Shown here: in pieces, positions 9,654-18,139 of the stretch
How positions within the stretch are numbered: position 1 is the stretch's first letter
Layout of the letters: every line of letters starts with the position of its first letter
Assembly (NCBI RefSeq): GCF_001006785.1
Contig: NZ_CDHO01000002.1
Coordinates: 868,001 to 932,000 of the forward strand
Reading direction: 5' to 3'
Origin: Hyphomicrobium_B sp001006785
Lineage (GTDB): Bacteria; Pseudomonadota; Alphaproteobacteria; Rhizobiales; Hyphomicrobiaceae
Length of the DNA stretch: 64,000 nt
Notes under the pieces: model-generated
Told to the model about the DNA's origin: nothing
Databases searched by the model: none
What the model saw: only the letters and a program-made list of their open reading frames with translations
Translations under genes and position numbers: made by a program

Positions 9654-10967
9654 CTACGGACCCGCCATTTGCGGAGTTTCTCCGAAGAGATCGGCAACGA
9701 CCGTCTGATACCAGTCCTGGCTTTCCTGGTTGGTTTCAAGCCGCACCGCCGGACTGTCGTCAGGCTGCGAAATGAACTCATTCTCGCCCTTTAGGAATGG
9801 CTTGCCGTTTTTTTCACCAGGGGAGTAATCACCGCCGATCTTGGCGCTGTCGCCCGGCGCGACCATCGACCAGCACGTATTGCGGTATCGCCCGACCGTC
9901 CGCGGCTTGCCCGCAAGATCTGCGATGATATCGGCAGCGACGACGCCGGCCTGGCTCACAGCGGAATACGCCGATTTCGGCATGTCCGCCGCGATCGCCG
10001 CATCGCCGATCACGTAGACGTCCCGGGCCTTGGTCGACGAAAAGTTCTGCGGATTGATCGGGCACCAGTCCCCTTCCGTCAACCCGGCGCTCGCGGCGAT
10101 GGAGCCCGCCTTCTGCGCCGGAATGATATTGGCGACAACGGCGCGCTCCGTTTGGCCCGACTTGGTCGTCACTTCGCCCGTCTGCGGGTTGACCTTGACG
10201 ACCGAATAGTCGTCGATCTCGTTCGTCAGGTTGATCTCGACGATATCCTTGTAGAATTCCATGAACGCCTGCTCGAACACGGCCTGCTTGGAATAATACC
10301 GCTTCGCATCGAACAGGATGATCTTCGACTTCGGCTTCGTCGTCTTGAGGAAATGCGCGATCATGCAGGCGCGCTCATAAGGCCCCGGCGGGCAGCGGTA
10401 AGGATTGGGCGGCGACGACATCACCACCAGGCCGCCATCGGGCAGCGCCAACAGCTTTTCCTTCAGGATCCACGTCTGCTCGCCGCCCTGCCATGCGTGC
10501 GGCATGATTTTCGCAGCCTCGGGCGAATAGCCTTCGATGCTGTCGAATTTGATATCGATGCCCGGCGCAACCACCAGCCTGTCGTAGCTGAGCGGTGAGG
10601 CGCCACGCGCCAGCGTCACCGTTTTCGCCGTCGTATCGATGGCCGTCGCCGCGTCGGTGACGACGGTGATGCCACGCTTCCGGACGCCCTCGTAGTCAAA
10701 GGTGATCGAACGGAACGAACGGAAACCTCCGATATAGAGGTTCGAGTAAAAACACGTGGTGTATTTTTCCTTGGGCTCGACGAGGGTGATGGCGAGGTCG
10801 GGAGCTGCGGTCCTGAGCCGGTTGGCAACCGCCGCGCCGCCCGGCCCGCCTCCGATAATCACGATCTTCGCAGGCCCGGCCGCCAAGGCCGGTCGCGACA
10901 GTCCGGAGCTTGCCGCAACCGCGCCCGCCGCCATCAGCGAAAATTCGCGACGCGTCACCTTGGTCAT
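9654..10967 (-). CDS. soxF: Flavocytochrome c sulfide dehydrogenase flavoprotein subunit (FccB/SoxF)
   Basis: A 437-residue periplasmic FAD protein. The N terminus carries a twin-arginine export signal (TRREFSLMAAGA...) ending around residue 30, then an FAD dinucleotide-binding motif KIVIIGGGPGGAA and a second Rossmann segment VYVIGDAAIAADMPKSA. The C-terminal region with RNTCWSM matches the flavocytochrome c family, whose members oxidise sulfide with a c-type cytochrome partner. A good ribosome site (AGAGGT) precedes the ATG. It is divergent from soxYZ with a 157-base shared control region. The cytochrome subunit (FccA/SoxE) is not in the window, so the electron acceptor is unknown. Confidence 0.9.
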   Translation of the reverse strand: MTKVTRREFSLMAAGAVAASSGLSRPALAAGPAKIVIIGGGPGGAAVANRLRTAAPDLAITLVEPKEKYTTCFYSNLYIGGFRSFRSITFDYEGVRKRGITVVTDAATAIDTTAKTVTLARGASPLSYDRLVVAPGIDIKFDSIEGYSPEAAKIMPHAWQGGEQTWILKEKLLALPDGGLVVMSSPPNPYRCPPGPYERACMIAHFLKTTKPKSKIILFDAKRYYSKQAVFEQAFMEFYKDIVEINLTNEIDDYSVVKVNPQTGEVTTKSGQTERAVVANIIPAQKAGSIAASAGLTEGDWCPINPQNFSSTKARDVYVIGDAAIAADMPKSAYSAVSQAGVVAADIIADLAGKPRTVGRYRNTCWSMVAPGDSAKIGGDYSPGEKNGKPFLKGENEFISQPDDSPAVRLETNQESQDWYQTVVADLFGETPQMAGP

Positions 10968-11124
10968 CTTGCAACCTCTTTCTCGATTTCGTCGCGCGAG
11001 TGCGGATTAACCGGCAGAATTTTCACCGCGATTTAGGCAGGAAGGCAATCGCATGTAACTGGAATTTCAGAAGGCAGGCATCTTATATATCGGTAACCAG
11101 ACGTTTCTTCAAAAAGCGGCAGCA

Positions 11125-11610
11125 ATGCGAGACCAAGCCAGAATAACGCAATTCGATCGCCGGCAATTTCTGCTGTCGGCGACGGCCGCTGCCGGACTTC
11201 TCCCGCTGATTACAAAAGCTGCGCATGGCGAAACGGCTCTCGAGCGCAGCCGGCAATTCGAAGAAACCTTCGCGAAGCTCACGCACGGCGTAACACCGGT
11301 CTCAGAAAAGATCACCGTCGACCTTCCCGAGCTTGCCGACAACGGCAATTTCGTACCCATCACGATGACGGTCGCGAGCCCCATGACGGATGCGGATTAC
11401 GTCAAGACCATTCATATAGTTTCGACCGCCAACCCCGTGGCACTTGTCGCGACATTTTATTTGTCGCCGGTGAACGCGGTTGCACGCGTCCAAAGCCGGA
11501 TGCGTCTGGCAAAAACGCAGGACGTCATCGTGCTCGCCGAGCTATCGAGCGGCGAAATGCTGCTGTCGACGACGAAGGTTGGGGTCACCATCGGTGGCTG
11601 TGGAGATTGA
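11125..11610 (+). CDS. soxY: SoxY-like sulfur carrier protein with Tat signal
   Basis: A 161-residue protein with a twin-arginine signal (FDRRQFLLSATAAAG) followed by a SoxY fold. SoxY carries sulfur intermediates covalently on a cysteine near the C terminus; here the tail is GVTIGGCGD, so the cysteine-bearing swinging arm is present, but the last residue is D rather than the usual G of GGCGG. It sits 10 bases before soxZ, its obligate partner, and is divergent from soxF. SoxA, X, B, C and D are not in the window. The role is probably shuttling of a sulfur compound in the periplasm, perhaps together with SoxF; a full thiosulfate-oxidising system is not shown. Confidence 0.87.
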   Translation: MRDQARITQFDRRQFLLSATAAAGLLPLITKAAHGETALERSRQFEETFAKLTHGVTPVSEKITVDLPELADNGNFVPITMTVASPMTDADYVKTIHIVSTANPVALVATFYLSPVNAVARVQSRMRLAKTQDVIVLAELSSGEMLLSTTKVGVTIGGCGD

Positions 11611-11620
11611 GAGCAAAATC

Positions 11621-11944
11621 ATGGCCGCAAACCCGCGCATCAAACTCCCCGAGAGCGCCAAGATCGGCGAAATCATTGAGGTGAAATCGCTGATCACGCA
11701 CATCATGGAAACCGGCAACCGTCACGACAAGTACGGCAAGCTGATCCCGCGCGACATCATCAACCTGTTCGTCGCAAAATACGCCGGACAGGAAGTGTTT
11801 CGCGCTGAATTCGGCACCGGCATTTCCGCCAATCCCTTCGTCGCCTTCCAGATGCGCGTGCCGGGACCGGGCACGTTCGAGTTTTCATGGACCGACGATC
11901 ATGGCGTCACGACGGTGGCGACCGCGCCGCTAGCGCTCACATAA
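11621..11944 (+). CDS. soxZ: SoxZ sulfur-oxidation carrier subunit
   Basis: A 107-residue SoxZ: an immunoglobulin-like beta protein that binds SoxY and presents its carrier arm to partner enzymes. The family-typical PRIKLPESAKIGEIIEVKSL start, the HIMETG segment and the FVAFQMRVPGPGTFEFSW core are all visible. The ATG at 11621 follows the soxY stop by 10 bases, with a GGAGATTGAGAG stretch in front. A longer open frame upstream is out-of-frame soxY and is not coding. There is no signal peptide, consistent with SoxZ being exported as a hitchhiker bound to Tat-exported SoxY. Confidence 0.93.
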   Translation: MAANPRIKLPESAKIGEIIEVKSLITHIMETGNRHDKYGKLIPRDIINLFVAKYAGQEVFRAEFGTGISANPFVAFQMRVPGPGTFEFSWTDDHGVTTVATAPLALT

Positions 11945-12029
11945 GCGAGGCGTTAAATCCTGCCCGATCTTGTCAGCAAAAGAACAATGCTCGCGCAAGA
12001 ACCCGCGTAAACTCACAGAAGGACCTCGC

Positions 12030-12269
12030 ATGCGCAGAGCCGTTCGCACGATTCTGATCGTTATAGTCGCCGGAGCGATCTTCTTCGGGCAGCACTGGTA
12101 TTCATACGTGACGAACAAGACGACTCCCTACGACGAAAGCGGCATCGAGTTGAACAGCATGATGCCCGCGCCGATCCGAAAATGGGGCTGCGATAAGCTG
12201 CACGCGACGTTCGCCAACGCGCTGCCTCCGAAGGGATGCCAGGCAGAAGACGGCAGAAGCTGGATGTAG
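12030..12269 (+). CDS. Small single-pass membrane protein, unknown function
   Basis: A 79-residue protein that I do not recognise. Residues 7-25 (TILIVIVAGAIFFGQHWYS) form one transmembrane or uncleaved signal segment, followed by a polar domain of about 50 residues with two cysteines (WGCDKL and KGCQAE) that could form a disulfide outside the cytoplasm. AGAAGGACC lies just upstream of the ATG at 12030. It is 85 bases after soxZ and on the same strand, so it may be co-transcribed, but nothing in the sequence ties it to sulfur metabolism. It converges with cimA, 21 bases away. Confidence 0.6.
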   Translation: MRRAVRTILIVIVAGAIFFGQHWYSYVTNKTTPYDESGIELNSMMPAPIRKWGCDKLHATFANALPPKGCQAEDGRSWM

Positions 12270-12290
12270 AAAGGAGCGCCGACGGCGACA

Positions 12291-13910
12291 TCAGGCGGCG
12301 CGCGCGTCGTCTTTCAGCAGCTTATAATTGATGCTGTCCAGAAGCGCCTCGAAGCTCGCATCGATGATGTTCGTGGACACGCCGACCGTCGTCCAGCGCT
12401 CACCAGTTTCAGTGTCGTGGCTTTCGACGAGCACGCGCGTCACCGCATCCGTGCCGCCACTCTGCGTTTGCGTCAGGATGCGAACCTTGTAGTCGACGAG
12501 TTCGACGTGATCGATGTGCTTCTGGTAGCGGCCTAGATCGCTGCGCAACGCCTTGTCGAGGGCGTTGACCGGACCATTGCCCTCGCCGACGGAAACCAGC
12601 GGATCGCGTTCGCCCGCGATCGACACCGTGACGACCGCCTGAGCATGCGTGCCGCTGCCGTTCAGAGCCCGGTTGCGTTCGACGGTCACGCGGAATGAGT
12701 CGACGGAAAAGAACCGCGGCACGCTGGCCAGCGAACGCCGCGCCAGCAGTTCGAACGAAGCTTCCGCAGCCTCGTAGGAATAGCCCTGGTCCTCGCGCGC
12801 CTTGATCTCATCGAGCAGCGCCTGCACGCGCGCATCTTCCTTGTCGGACGGCAATCCAAAGCGCTCGAGCGCGGCCGTGAGCGACGACCGCCCGCCCTGC
12901 TTCGACACCAGGATGCGCCGTTCGTTGCCGACGCTTTCAGGCGGCACGTGCTCGTACGTTTCGGGCGCCTTGATCAACGCCGATGCATGAATTCCGGCCT
13001 TCGTCGCGAACGCGCTTTCGCCGACGTAAGGCGCATGCCGGTCCGGCGCCTCGTTCAGAACTTCATCGAGCACGCGGCTAGCGTGCGTCAGTGTCCGAAG
13101 CTTCTCGGGCGTGACGCTGGTCGCGAAGGCATCGGCGAACTCGCTCTTCAGCAGCAGCGTCGGAATGATCGAGGTCAGATTAGCGTTGCCGCAGCGCTCG
13201 CCGAGACCGTTGAGCGTTCCCTGGATCTGTCGGCATCCGGCGCGCACCGCCATCAGCGTGTTGGCGACGGCGTTCTCCGTATCGTTGTGCGTATGAATGC
13301 CGAGGTTCGCGCCCGGCACGTGCTTCGCGACGTCACTGACGATGCGCTCGATTTCGTGGGGCAGCGTTCCCCCATTCGTGTCGCAGAGAACGACCCAGCG
13401 CGCGCCCGCGTCAAAGGCGGTTCTCGCGACGGCAAGCGCGTACTCGCGGTTGCTTTTGTAGCCGTCGAAAAAATGCTCGCAGTCGATCATCGCCTCGCGC
13501 TGCGTCTCGACGACGGCGCGGACCGACTGCTTGACGGAGTCGAGATTTTCTTCCTTCGATATCCCGAGCGCAACGCGCACCTGATAGTCGGACGACTTCG
13601 CGACGAGACAGATGCTGTCGGCCGCCGATTGCAGGATCGCCTGCAATCCCGGATCGTTCGACACAGAACGACCGGCCCGCTTGGTCATTCCGAATGCCGT
13701 AAAGCGCGCCGATTTCAGGTCCGGCCGCGACGTAAAAAGCTCGGTATCGGTCGCGTTCGCGCCGGGGTAGCCGCCCTCGATGTAATCGACCCCGAGGTCA
13801 TCGAGCACGCGCATCAAACGCCGCTTATCCTCGAGCGAAAAATCGACGCCCGTCGTCTGCGCACCGTCGCGCAGTGTCGTGTCGAAAAGATAGAGGCGCT
13901 CTTTGCTCAT
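12291..13910 (-). CDS. cimA: Citramalate synthase, CimA/LeuA family
   Basis: A 539-residue enzyme of the DRE-TIM metallolyase family. It has the metal/substrate motif FDTTLRDGAQ at residues 9-18, the HTHNDTENAVAN active-site segment, the GTLNGLGERCGN motif, and a C-terminal LeuA-type allosteric dimer domain (about 420-539). Length and layout match the family of (R)-citramalate synthases that condense pyruvate and acetyl-CoA for threonine-independent isoleucine synthesis; homocitrate or isopropylmalate synthase is less likely. The ATG at 13910 overlaps the stop of the GNAT gene (ATGA), indicating translational coupling. Confidence 0.88.
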   Translation of the reverse strand: MSKERLYLFDTTLRDGAQTTGVDFSLEDKRRLMRVLDDLGVDYIEGGYPGANATDTELFTSRPDLKSARFTAFGMTKRAGRSVSNDPGLQAILQSAADSICLVAKSSDYQVRVALGISKEENLDSVKQSVRAVVETQREAMIDCEHFFDGYKSNREYALAVARTAFDAGARWVVLCDTNGGTLPHEIERIVSDVAKHVPGANLGIHTHNDTENAVANTLMAVRAGCRQIQGTLNGLGERCGNANLTSIIPTLLLKSEFADAFATSVTPEKLRTLTHASRVLDEVLNEAPDRHAPYVGESAFATKAGIHASALIKAPETYEHVPPESVGNERRILVSKQGGRSSLTAALERFGLPSDKEDARVQALLDEIKAREDQGYSYEAAEASFELLARRSLASVPRFFSVDSFRVTVERNRALNGSGTHAQAVVTVSIAGERDPLVSVGEGNGPVNALDKALRSDLGRYQKHIDHVELVDYKVRILTQTQSGGTDAVTRVLVESHDTETGERWTTVGVSTNIIDASFEALLDSINYKLLKDDARAA

Positions 13911-14422
13911 GACGGTTTGGCCGAAGTCTCTGCTTTCGCTTTCGCGTCTTTGAGCGGCTTTATCATGGTCGTGTTCGAAAGCCATTGATCATCGCGCGGC
14001 ACCGAGTTGCGCTGCACCGCCGCATAGCCCCGGCCTTCGAAGAACGGCATCGCCGTATCGCTGGCGTCGACCGTTACGGCTTCGGCGCCGCGTGCTCCGG
14101 CGATCTTTTCGAGAGCATCTGCGATCGCACTTCCGACGCCTTCGCCCGCGAAGTCCGGATGCACATAAAGCATATCAATCGTTTTATTGTCCTTAAGGGA
14201 CCCAAAGCCGAGGTACTCGCCTTCGACCTGAACGATGAGCGTCAGCGTCCCGCCGAGCCGCGCGCGGAACGCATCCGCATCCGCGGCACTCGCCGCCCAC
14301 GCAAGGCGCTGGTCCTCGTCGTAGTCGTCGGCCGTCAACTCTTCGATGCTTTGGGCGAAGAGATCGCGCAAAGCCATCGTATCGGCGGGCAGGAACGGAC
14401 GAAGCGGAAACTCATTGGACAT
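13907..14422 (-). CDS. GNAT-family N-acetyltransferase
   Basis: A 171-residue GNAT protein: acetyl-CoA-dependent acyl transfer to an amine. The motif A region is seen as MLYVHPDFAGEGVGSAIADAL near the middle, followed by the beta-strand VTVDASDTAMPFFEGRGYAAVQRN typical of the C-terminal half. The substrate cannot be told. It overlaps cimA by ATGA and so forms a two-gene operon; the pairing does not by itself show a role in isoleucine synthesis. An unstructured Ala/Lys-rich tail (DAKAKAETSAKPS) closes the protein. Confidence 0.8.
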   Translation of the reverse strand: MSNEFPLRPFLPADTMALRDLFAQSIEELTADDYDEDQRLAWAASAADADAFRARLGGTLTLIVQVEGEYLGFGSLKDNKTIDMLYVHPDFAGEGVGSAIADALEKIAGARGAEAVTVDASDTAMPFFEGRGYAAVQRNSVPRDDQWLSNTTMIKPLKDAKAKAETSAKPS

Positions 14423-14577
14423 AGAATAATCAATCGCGCAGGCGGCCGGACGCTCCGGCCTGGAACTTTCTCATTGATTGCGGCACCCGGCCTATCGCCA
14501 TGAGGCTCGCGACGCAACCCCTCCGCAAGCTCAGGGAGACGCGCAAAATCGTCCGAAGGTGGCTGCCGCACGAGCGC

Positions 14578-15219
14578 TTAAAGCTTATGCGCCATGCGGG
14601 CGCGCTTCGTTTCCAGATAGCGCTTGTTGAACTTGTTCGGCTTGATGACCAGCGGCAGGCGCTCTGCAACGCGAATGCCGTGCGCTTTCAGCGCCTGTTC
14701 CTTCGCCGGATTGTTCGACAGCAGCTTGATCTCGGGCATTCCGAGATCCTGCAGCACCCGCGCCGCAAGGCTGTAATCGCGACTGTCGATCGGCGCTCCG
14801 ACCTCGATGTTGGCCTCGACCGTATCGAGACCCTGATCCTGCAGGGCGTAGGCCTGGATCTTTTTGAACAGGCCGATACCGCGACCCTCGTGATACGGCG
14901 CGTACACGATGACGCCGAGCGGAACCTCGGTAATGGCTTTCAACGCGGCCTGGAGTTGCTGATAGCAGTCGCAACGGAGCGAATGGAAAATGTCGCCCGT
15001 CACGCAGCCGGAGTGAATGCGCACGACCGGGATCGCAGCCGAACCATTCGCAACGTCCGGATCGCGATGGACGAGAACGACCATCTGCTCCGCGTCCGTT
15101 TCGCCCTGATAGGCATGGGCCTCGAGCGTGATTTCGCGCCCTTGAAATTCGATCGGAAGGATAGTCTCCACCGACCAGTCTGCTGGCAGTTTTACGGACG
15201 TCAAGGCACCCGACTTCAT
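14578..15219 (-). CDS. ribA: GTP cyclohydrolase II
   Basis: A 213-residue RibA that opens GTP to 2,5-diamino-6-ribosylamino-4(3H)-pyrimidinone 5'-phosphate, the first step of riboflavin synthesis. The zinc-site cysteines are in HSGCVTGDIFHSLRCDCYQQ, followed by YHEGRGIGLFKKIQAYALQD and the C-terminal LLSNNPAK segment. The frame is open further upstream, with in-frame ATGs at 15252 and 15375, but the ATG at 15219 gives the family length (about 200) and has GGAG some ten bases upstream. The exact start is uncertain. No FMN riboswitch is apparent upstream. Confidence 0.88.
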   Translation of the reverse strand: MKSGALTSVKLPADWSVETILPIEFQGREITLEAHAYQGETDAEQMVVLVHRDPDVANGSAAIPVVRIHSGCVTGDIFHSLRCDCYQQLQAALKAITEVPLGVIVYAPYHEGRGIGLFKKIQAYALQDQGLDTVEANIEVGAPIDSRDYSLAARVLQDLGMPEIKLLSNNPAKEQALKAHGIRVAERLPLVIKPNKFNKRYLETKRARMAHKL

Positions 15220-15421
15220 CGTTAAATCGCTCCGGGGTTTCTCCCCGAGCATATGCTCCATTGCCCGAGGGAAAGCAAAGCCTGACCGCCGGGTCATCCC
15301 GTTTACCGGGAAACCACCGCTGCTGCCAGACATGGGTTGAAAAGCATAAATGGCGACGGCATCGAATGAAAGCATATCGTCAGGATGCCGCAGGCAAACC
15401 CGCAAAAATACGGGTCCAGGC

Positions 15422-15859
15422 TTAACTTCGCGCAAGCCGAGAGAGCTCGATCTTCGGACAGCGATCCATGACGACGGTGAAACCTGCCGCACGCGCTTCG
15501 GCGGCCGCCGCCTCGTTGATCACGCCGAGCTGCATCCAGATGACCGTCGCACCGAGCCTGTCCTTGACCGCGATCGCGTCCTGCACGACCTGCAGCACTT
15601 CGCTCGGCGCGCGGAAAATATCGATGACATCGACCGGCGGCGGAACGTCGGCGAGGCGCGCATAAACCTCTTGCCCGTGAATGGTCTTGCCTGCGACGCC
15701 GGGATTGACCGGCGCGACCGCGTATCCCTCACGAATAAGAAAACTCATCACGCCGTTGCTCGGACGCTCGGGGTTTGCGCTCGCGCCGACGACCGCAAAT
15801 GTTTTCACGCGCGCAAGAATGGCGCGGATGTCGGCATCGCTCAGCCCGTCGATACTCAT
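15422..15859 (-). CDS. CoA-binding domain protein (YccU family)
   Basis: A 145-residue single-domain Rossmann protein of the CoA_binding/YccU family: the glycine-containing nucleotide loop FAVVGASANPERPSNGV at 22-38, then VAPVNPG and VDVIDIFRAP, then a VIWMQLGV strand. Family members bind CoA or a related nucleotide; no enzymatic activity is established. The start ATG overlaps the stop of the VOC gene (ATGA), so it is the last gene of a crotonase-VOC-CoA-binding operon, a context that suggests a role around CoA thioesters. Confidence 0.85.
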   Translation of the reverse strand: MSIDGLSDADIRAILARVKTFAVVGASANPERPSNGVMSFLIREGYAVAPVNPGVAGKTIHGQEVYARLADVPPPVDVIDIFRAPSEVLQVVQDAIAVKDRLGATVIWMQLGVINEAAAAEARAAGFTVVMDRCPKIELSRLARS

Positions 15860-16299
15860 GCCGCGCGCTCGGGAAGCGTTGGACGACCATCCCCGTCGAG
15901 CGGCATGAAAGGGTTGTATGCCACCTCCCAGAGGTGACCATCGGGATCGGAGAAATATCCGGAGTACCCGCCCCAGAATACTTTCTGACCGGGCTTCAAG
16001 AGGTTCGCGCCCACTGCGACGGCCTCACGAAGCGTTCGATCGACGTCACCTTCCGAATTGACGTTGTGCGCTAATGCAAAGCCGGAAAATCCCGATCCAT
16101 CCGCCGGAACCGAAGCATCTTCAGCAAGCGCGTCGCGGCCGAAGAGGGCGAGAACGATGCCGCCCGCATCAAAAAACGTCACGCTCGGCTGACTCGCCGA
16201 CGAAGCCTTGAACCCCAGCGCCTCATAGAATTTGCGCGAGCGGCTGATATCTCGAACACCGAGGGTGATGAATGTGACCCGCGGTTCCAAGTCAGGCAT
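15856..16299 (-). CDS. VOC-superfamily (glyoxalase/dioxygenase-like) protein
   Basis: A 147-residue vicinal-oxygen-chelate fold protein. It has the two beta-alpha-beta-beta-beta halves: VTFITLGVRDISRSRKFYEALGF at the start, and the FWGGYSGYFSDPDGHLWEVAYNPF end typical of the family, where the H and E may be metal ligands. The substrate is unknown. The ATG at 16299 overlaps the end of the crotonase gene by eight bases, which fixes the start; the longer open frame would run 54 bases further into that gene. It overlaps the next gene by ATGA. Confidence 0.82.
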   Translation of the reverse strand: MPDLEPRVTFITLGVRDISRSRKFYEALGFKASSASQPSVTFFDAGGIVLALFGRDALAEDASVPADGSGFSGFALAHNVNSEGDVDRTLREAVAVGANLLKPGQKVFWGGYSGYFSDPDGHLWEVAYNPFMPLDGDGRPTLPERAA

Positions 16300-17107
16300 C
16301 CTTCCAATCGGGCGCGCGCTTTTCGATGAAGGCGCAGATCCCTTCGGCGGCATCGAGCTTCATCATGTTCTCGACCATGACTTCGCTGGCAAAGGCGTAG
16401 GCATCGCCGAGCGGCATATCGGCTTGCCGATAGAAGGCCGCCTTACCGATTGCGACCGTCGCCTTCGATTTCGCAGCGATCGCACGCGCCATCCCGATGG
16501 CTTCCGAGCGCACGTCTCCGGCAGGCGTCACCCGGTTTACGAGGCCATAGCTCACCGCATCGGCAGCCGAGAGTGCTTCCCCGAGCAGCAGCATTTCCAT
16601 TGCTCGTTTGCGCGGGACGTTACGCGAGAGCGCGACCATCGGCGTCGAACAGAAAAGACCGATGTTGACGCCCGGAGTCGCGAAATCGGCGGCTTCCGAC
16701 GCGACGGCCAGATCGCACGTGGCAACCAATTGACACCCGGCGGCCGTGGCGCGGCCTTCGACAGCCGCGATGACCGGCTTCGGGCACGCGACGATCGCCA
16801 GCATCATGGCGGAGCACGCCTGCATCGTATCGCGGAAGAACGCCAGCCCGCCGTCCGCGTCGGAGCGATGCGCGGTCAGCTCTTTTAGATCGTGACCCGA
16901 GGAAAACACCTTGCCGTTGGCCGCCAGCACGATCGCGGCGATCTTCGGATCGTTGCCCAGGCGCTCGATCTCGCGATGGACGGCCGCGATCAGCTCGCGC
17001 GACAGCGCATTTCGCGCGTGCGGCCGGTTGAGTGTCAGAAGGGCGACGCCCGGTTCCGCCTCTTCGACGAGCAAAAGCGGGGCAGCATCAGGCACACTAT
17101 CTTGCAT
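16292..17107 (-). CDS. Enoyl-CoA hydratase/isomerase-family (crotonase-fold) protein without the usual catalytic glutamates
   Basis: A 271-residue crotonase-fold protein. The acyl-CoA oxyanion-hole segments FSSGHDLKEL and GRATAAGCQLVATCD are present. However, the two glutamates of classical hydratases are absent: the first position reads GCQL instead of GCEL, and the second, usually PE followed by LG, reads PGVNIGLF. The overall pattern resembles the ECHDC3-like branch, whose reaction is unclear. It therefore probably binds an acyl-CoA but may not be a hydratase. First gene of an overlapping operon with the VOC and CoA-binding proteins. Confidence 0.83.
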   Translation of the reverse strand: MQDSVPDAAPLLLVEEAEPGVALLTLNRPHARNALSRELIAAVHREIERLGNDPKIAAIVLAANGKVFSSGHDLKELTAHRSDADGGLAFFRDTMQACSAMMLAIVACPKPVIAAVEGRATAAGCQLVATCDLAVASEAADFATPGVNIGLFCSTPMVALSRNVPRKRAMEMLLLGEALSAADAVSYGLVNRVTPAGDVRSEAIGMARAIAAKSKATVAIGKAAFYRQADMPLGDAYAFASEVMVENMMKLDAAEGICAFIEKRAPDWKDA

Positions 17108-17160
17108 AGCGGATTGTTATCGCCTGACGCCGCACCTCGCAAGCGCGACCGGAGCGCCGC

Positions 17161-17751
17161 TTACTGCAGCGCCTTCTCGATCTCGGCCTTGTGCGCCTTC
17201 ACGATCTCGATGTTTTCCTTGTATTCGAGGTTCGGCGTCGTCCCGATGGCTTCCGTCAGCTCGTCCAGCAGCTGTTTTTTGTCGGCTTCGGGGATGCTCG
17301 AATCCTTCTGCACGTCGTCGCGCTCTTTCTTCAACGCTTCGACGGGATCGACGAAGTTGCCGGTCGCGGAATCGAGTCCGGCCATCACGATCGAGATGTT
17401 CGCCGCGACGTCGTCGAGCTCAGAAAAATTTCCAAATCCGTGCTTCTTCGCGATGCCTTCGAGTTCCGCCTGCAGCGCCGGATCGGGGGAATCCCCAGCG
17501 GCCTGGATCTTCGAGGCGATTGCGGCCAGATCCGTCTGCGCGGCGATGAAGCGCTTCACTTGGTCTTCCGTCAGCTTGATCTGCTTGACGTTGTCCTGGG
17601 GAGCGGCGTCCGCGTTCGGTGCGGCTCCATCCTGCGTTGCCGCGGCCGGCGGGGCCGGAGTTTCCTGCGCGGTGGCAACCGCGAGTCCAGCCCAGAGGCC
17701 GAACAGAACCACTCCAACACGACCCGTCATTTTGGCCATCGAGACCAGCAT
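17161..17751 (-). CDS. Secreted alpha-helical protein, unknown function
   Basis: A 196-residue protein starting MLVSMAKMTGRVG, with a signal peptide (hydrophobic VGVVLFGLWAGLAVA, likely cut after ATA) and a short Ala/Pro-rich linker, then a mostly helical, strongly charged domain. The ATG at 17751 has GGAGAAAGCCG directly upstream, a clear ribosome site, so the longer frame to 17880 is rejected. No cysteine is left in the mature part. I do not recognise the family. It is 53 bases downstream of the start of the crotonase operon on the same strand and appears to be its own unit. Confidence 0.7.
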   Translation of the reverse strand: MLVSMAKMTGRVGVVLFGLWAGLAVATAQETPAPPAAATQDGAAPNADAAPQDNVKQIKLTEDQVKRFIAAQTDLAAIASKIQAAGDSPDPALQAELEGIAKKHGFGNFSELDDVAANISIVMAGLDSATGNFVDPVEALKKERDDVQKDSSIPEADKKQLLDELTEAIGTTPNLEYKENIEIVKAHKAEIEKALQ

Positions 17752-18139
17752 CGGCTTTCTCCGCTTTGAAACGCACCCCGACCAATTCCGGCGGGACCAT
17801 GCAACCCCGACTAAGACAAGATTAAGAAAAGCGATAGGCCGCCCGATGAAATCGCCATAAGAAATTGTAATCCAAGCCAACCTACGGCACGTGACGGCCG
17901 GGTCGCGCCACGGCCCTCCCTGCTCCGTTATAAGTTCAGCAGCCAGGCCAGGCGCAACGCCTCAAAAAATTGAGGCGCGACGTGATGCGACGGAGCAAAT
18001 GCCGCTCTGCTACGCGACAATCCGGGGATCGTCACCCGACCCCGGATACCCCCAGGGCAGCCAGCCGCAAAGCCGAGCCTTGGACCGACGATTTTCGCGA
18101 CACGGCGATGCCTCGCACGCCGGCAAAGGAGACTGGGAC
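17752..18139. other. Intergenic region ahead of queD with two hairpins, no gene seen
   Basis: 388 bases between the divergent secreted-protein and queD starts. The frame upstream of queD stays open but has no family similarity and no ribosome site at its start codons. Two stem-loops can be drawn in the + strand: CGCCTCAA/TTGAGGCG at 17958-17977, and a CCGGGG/CCCCGG pair about 18026-18049. They could belong to the queD leader. I cannot match them to a known preQ1 riboswitch. Confidence 0.4.

Noticed and set aside
15220..15421. FMN riboswitch upstream of ribA
   Set aside because: The 200 bases upstream show no recognisable conserved FMN-element blocks, and alternative ribA starts lie within them.
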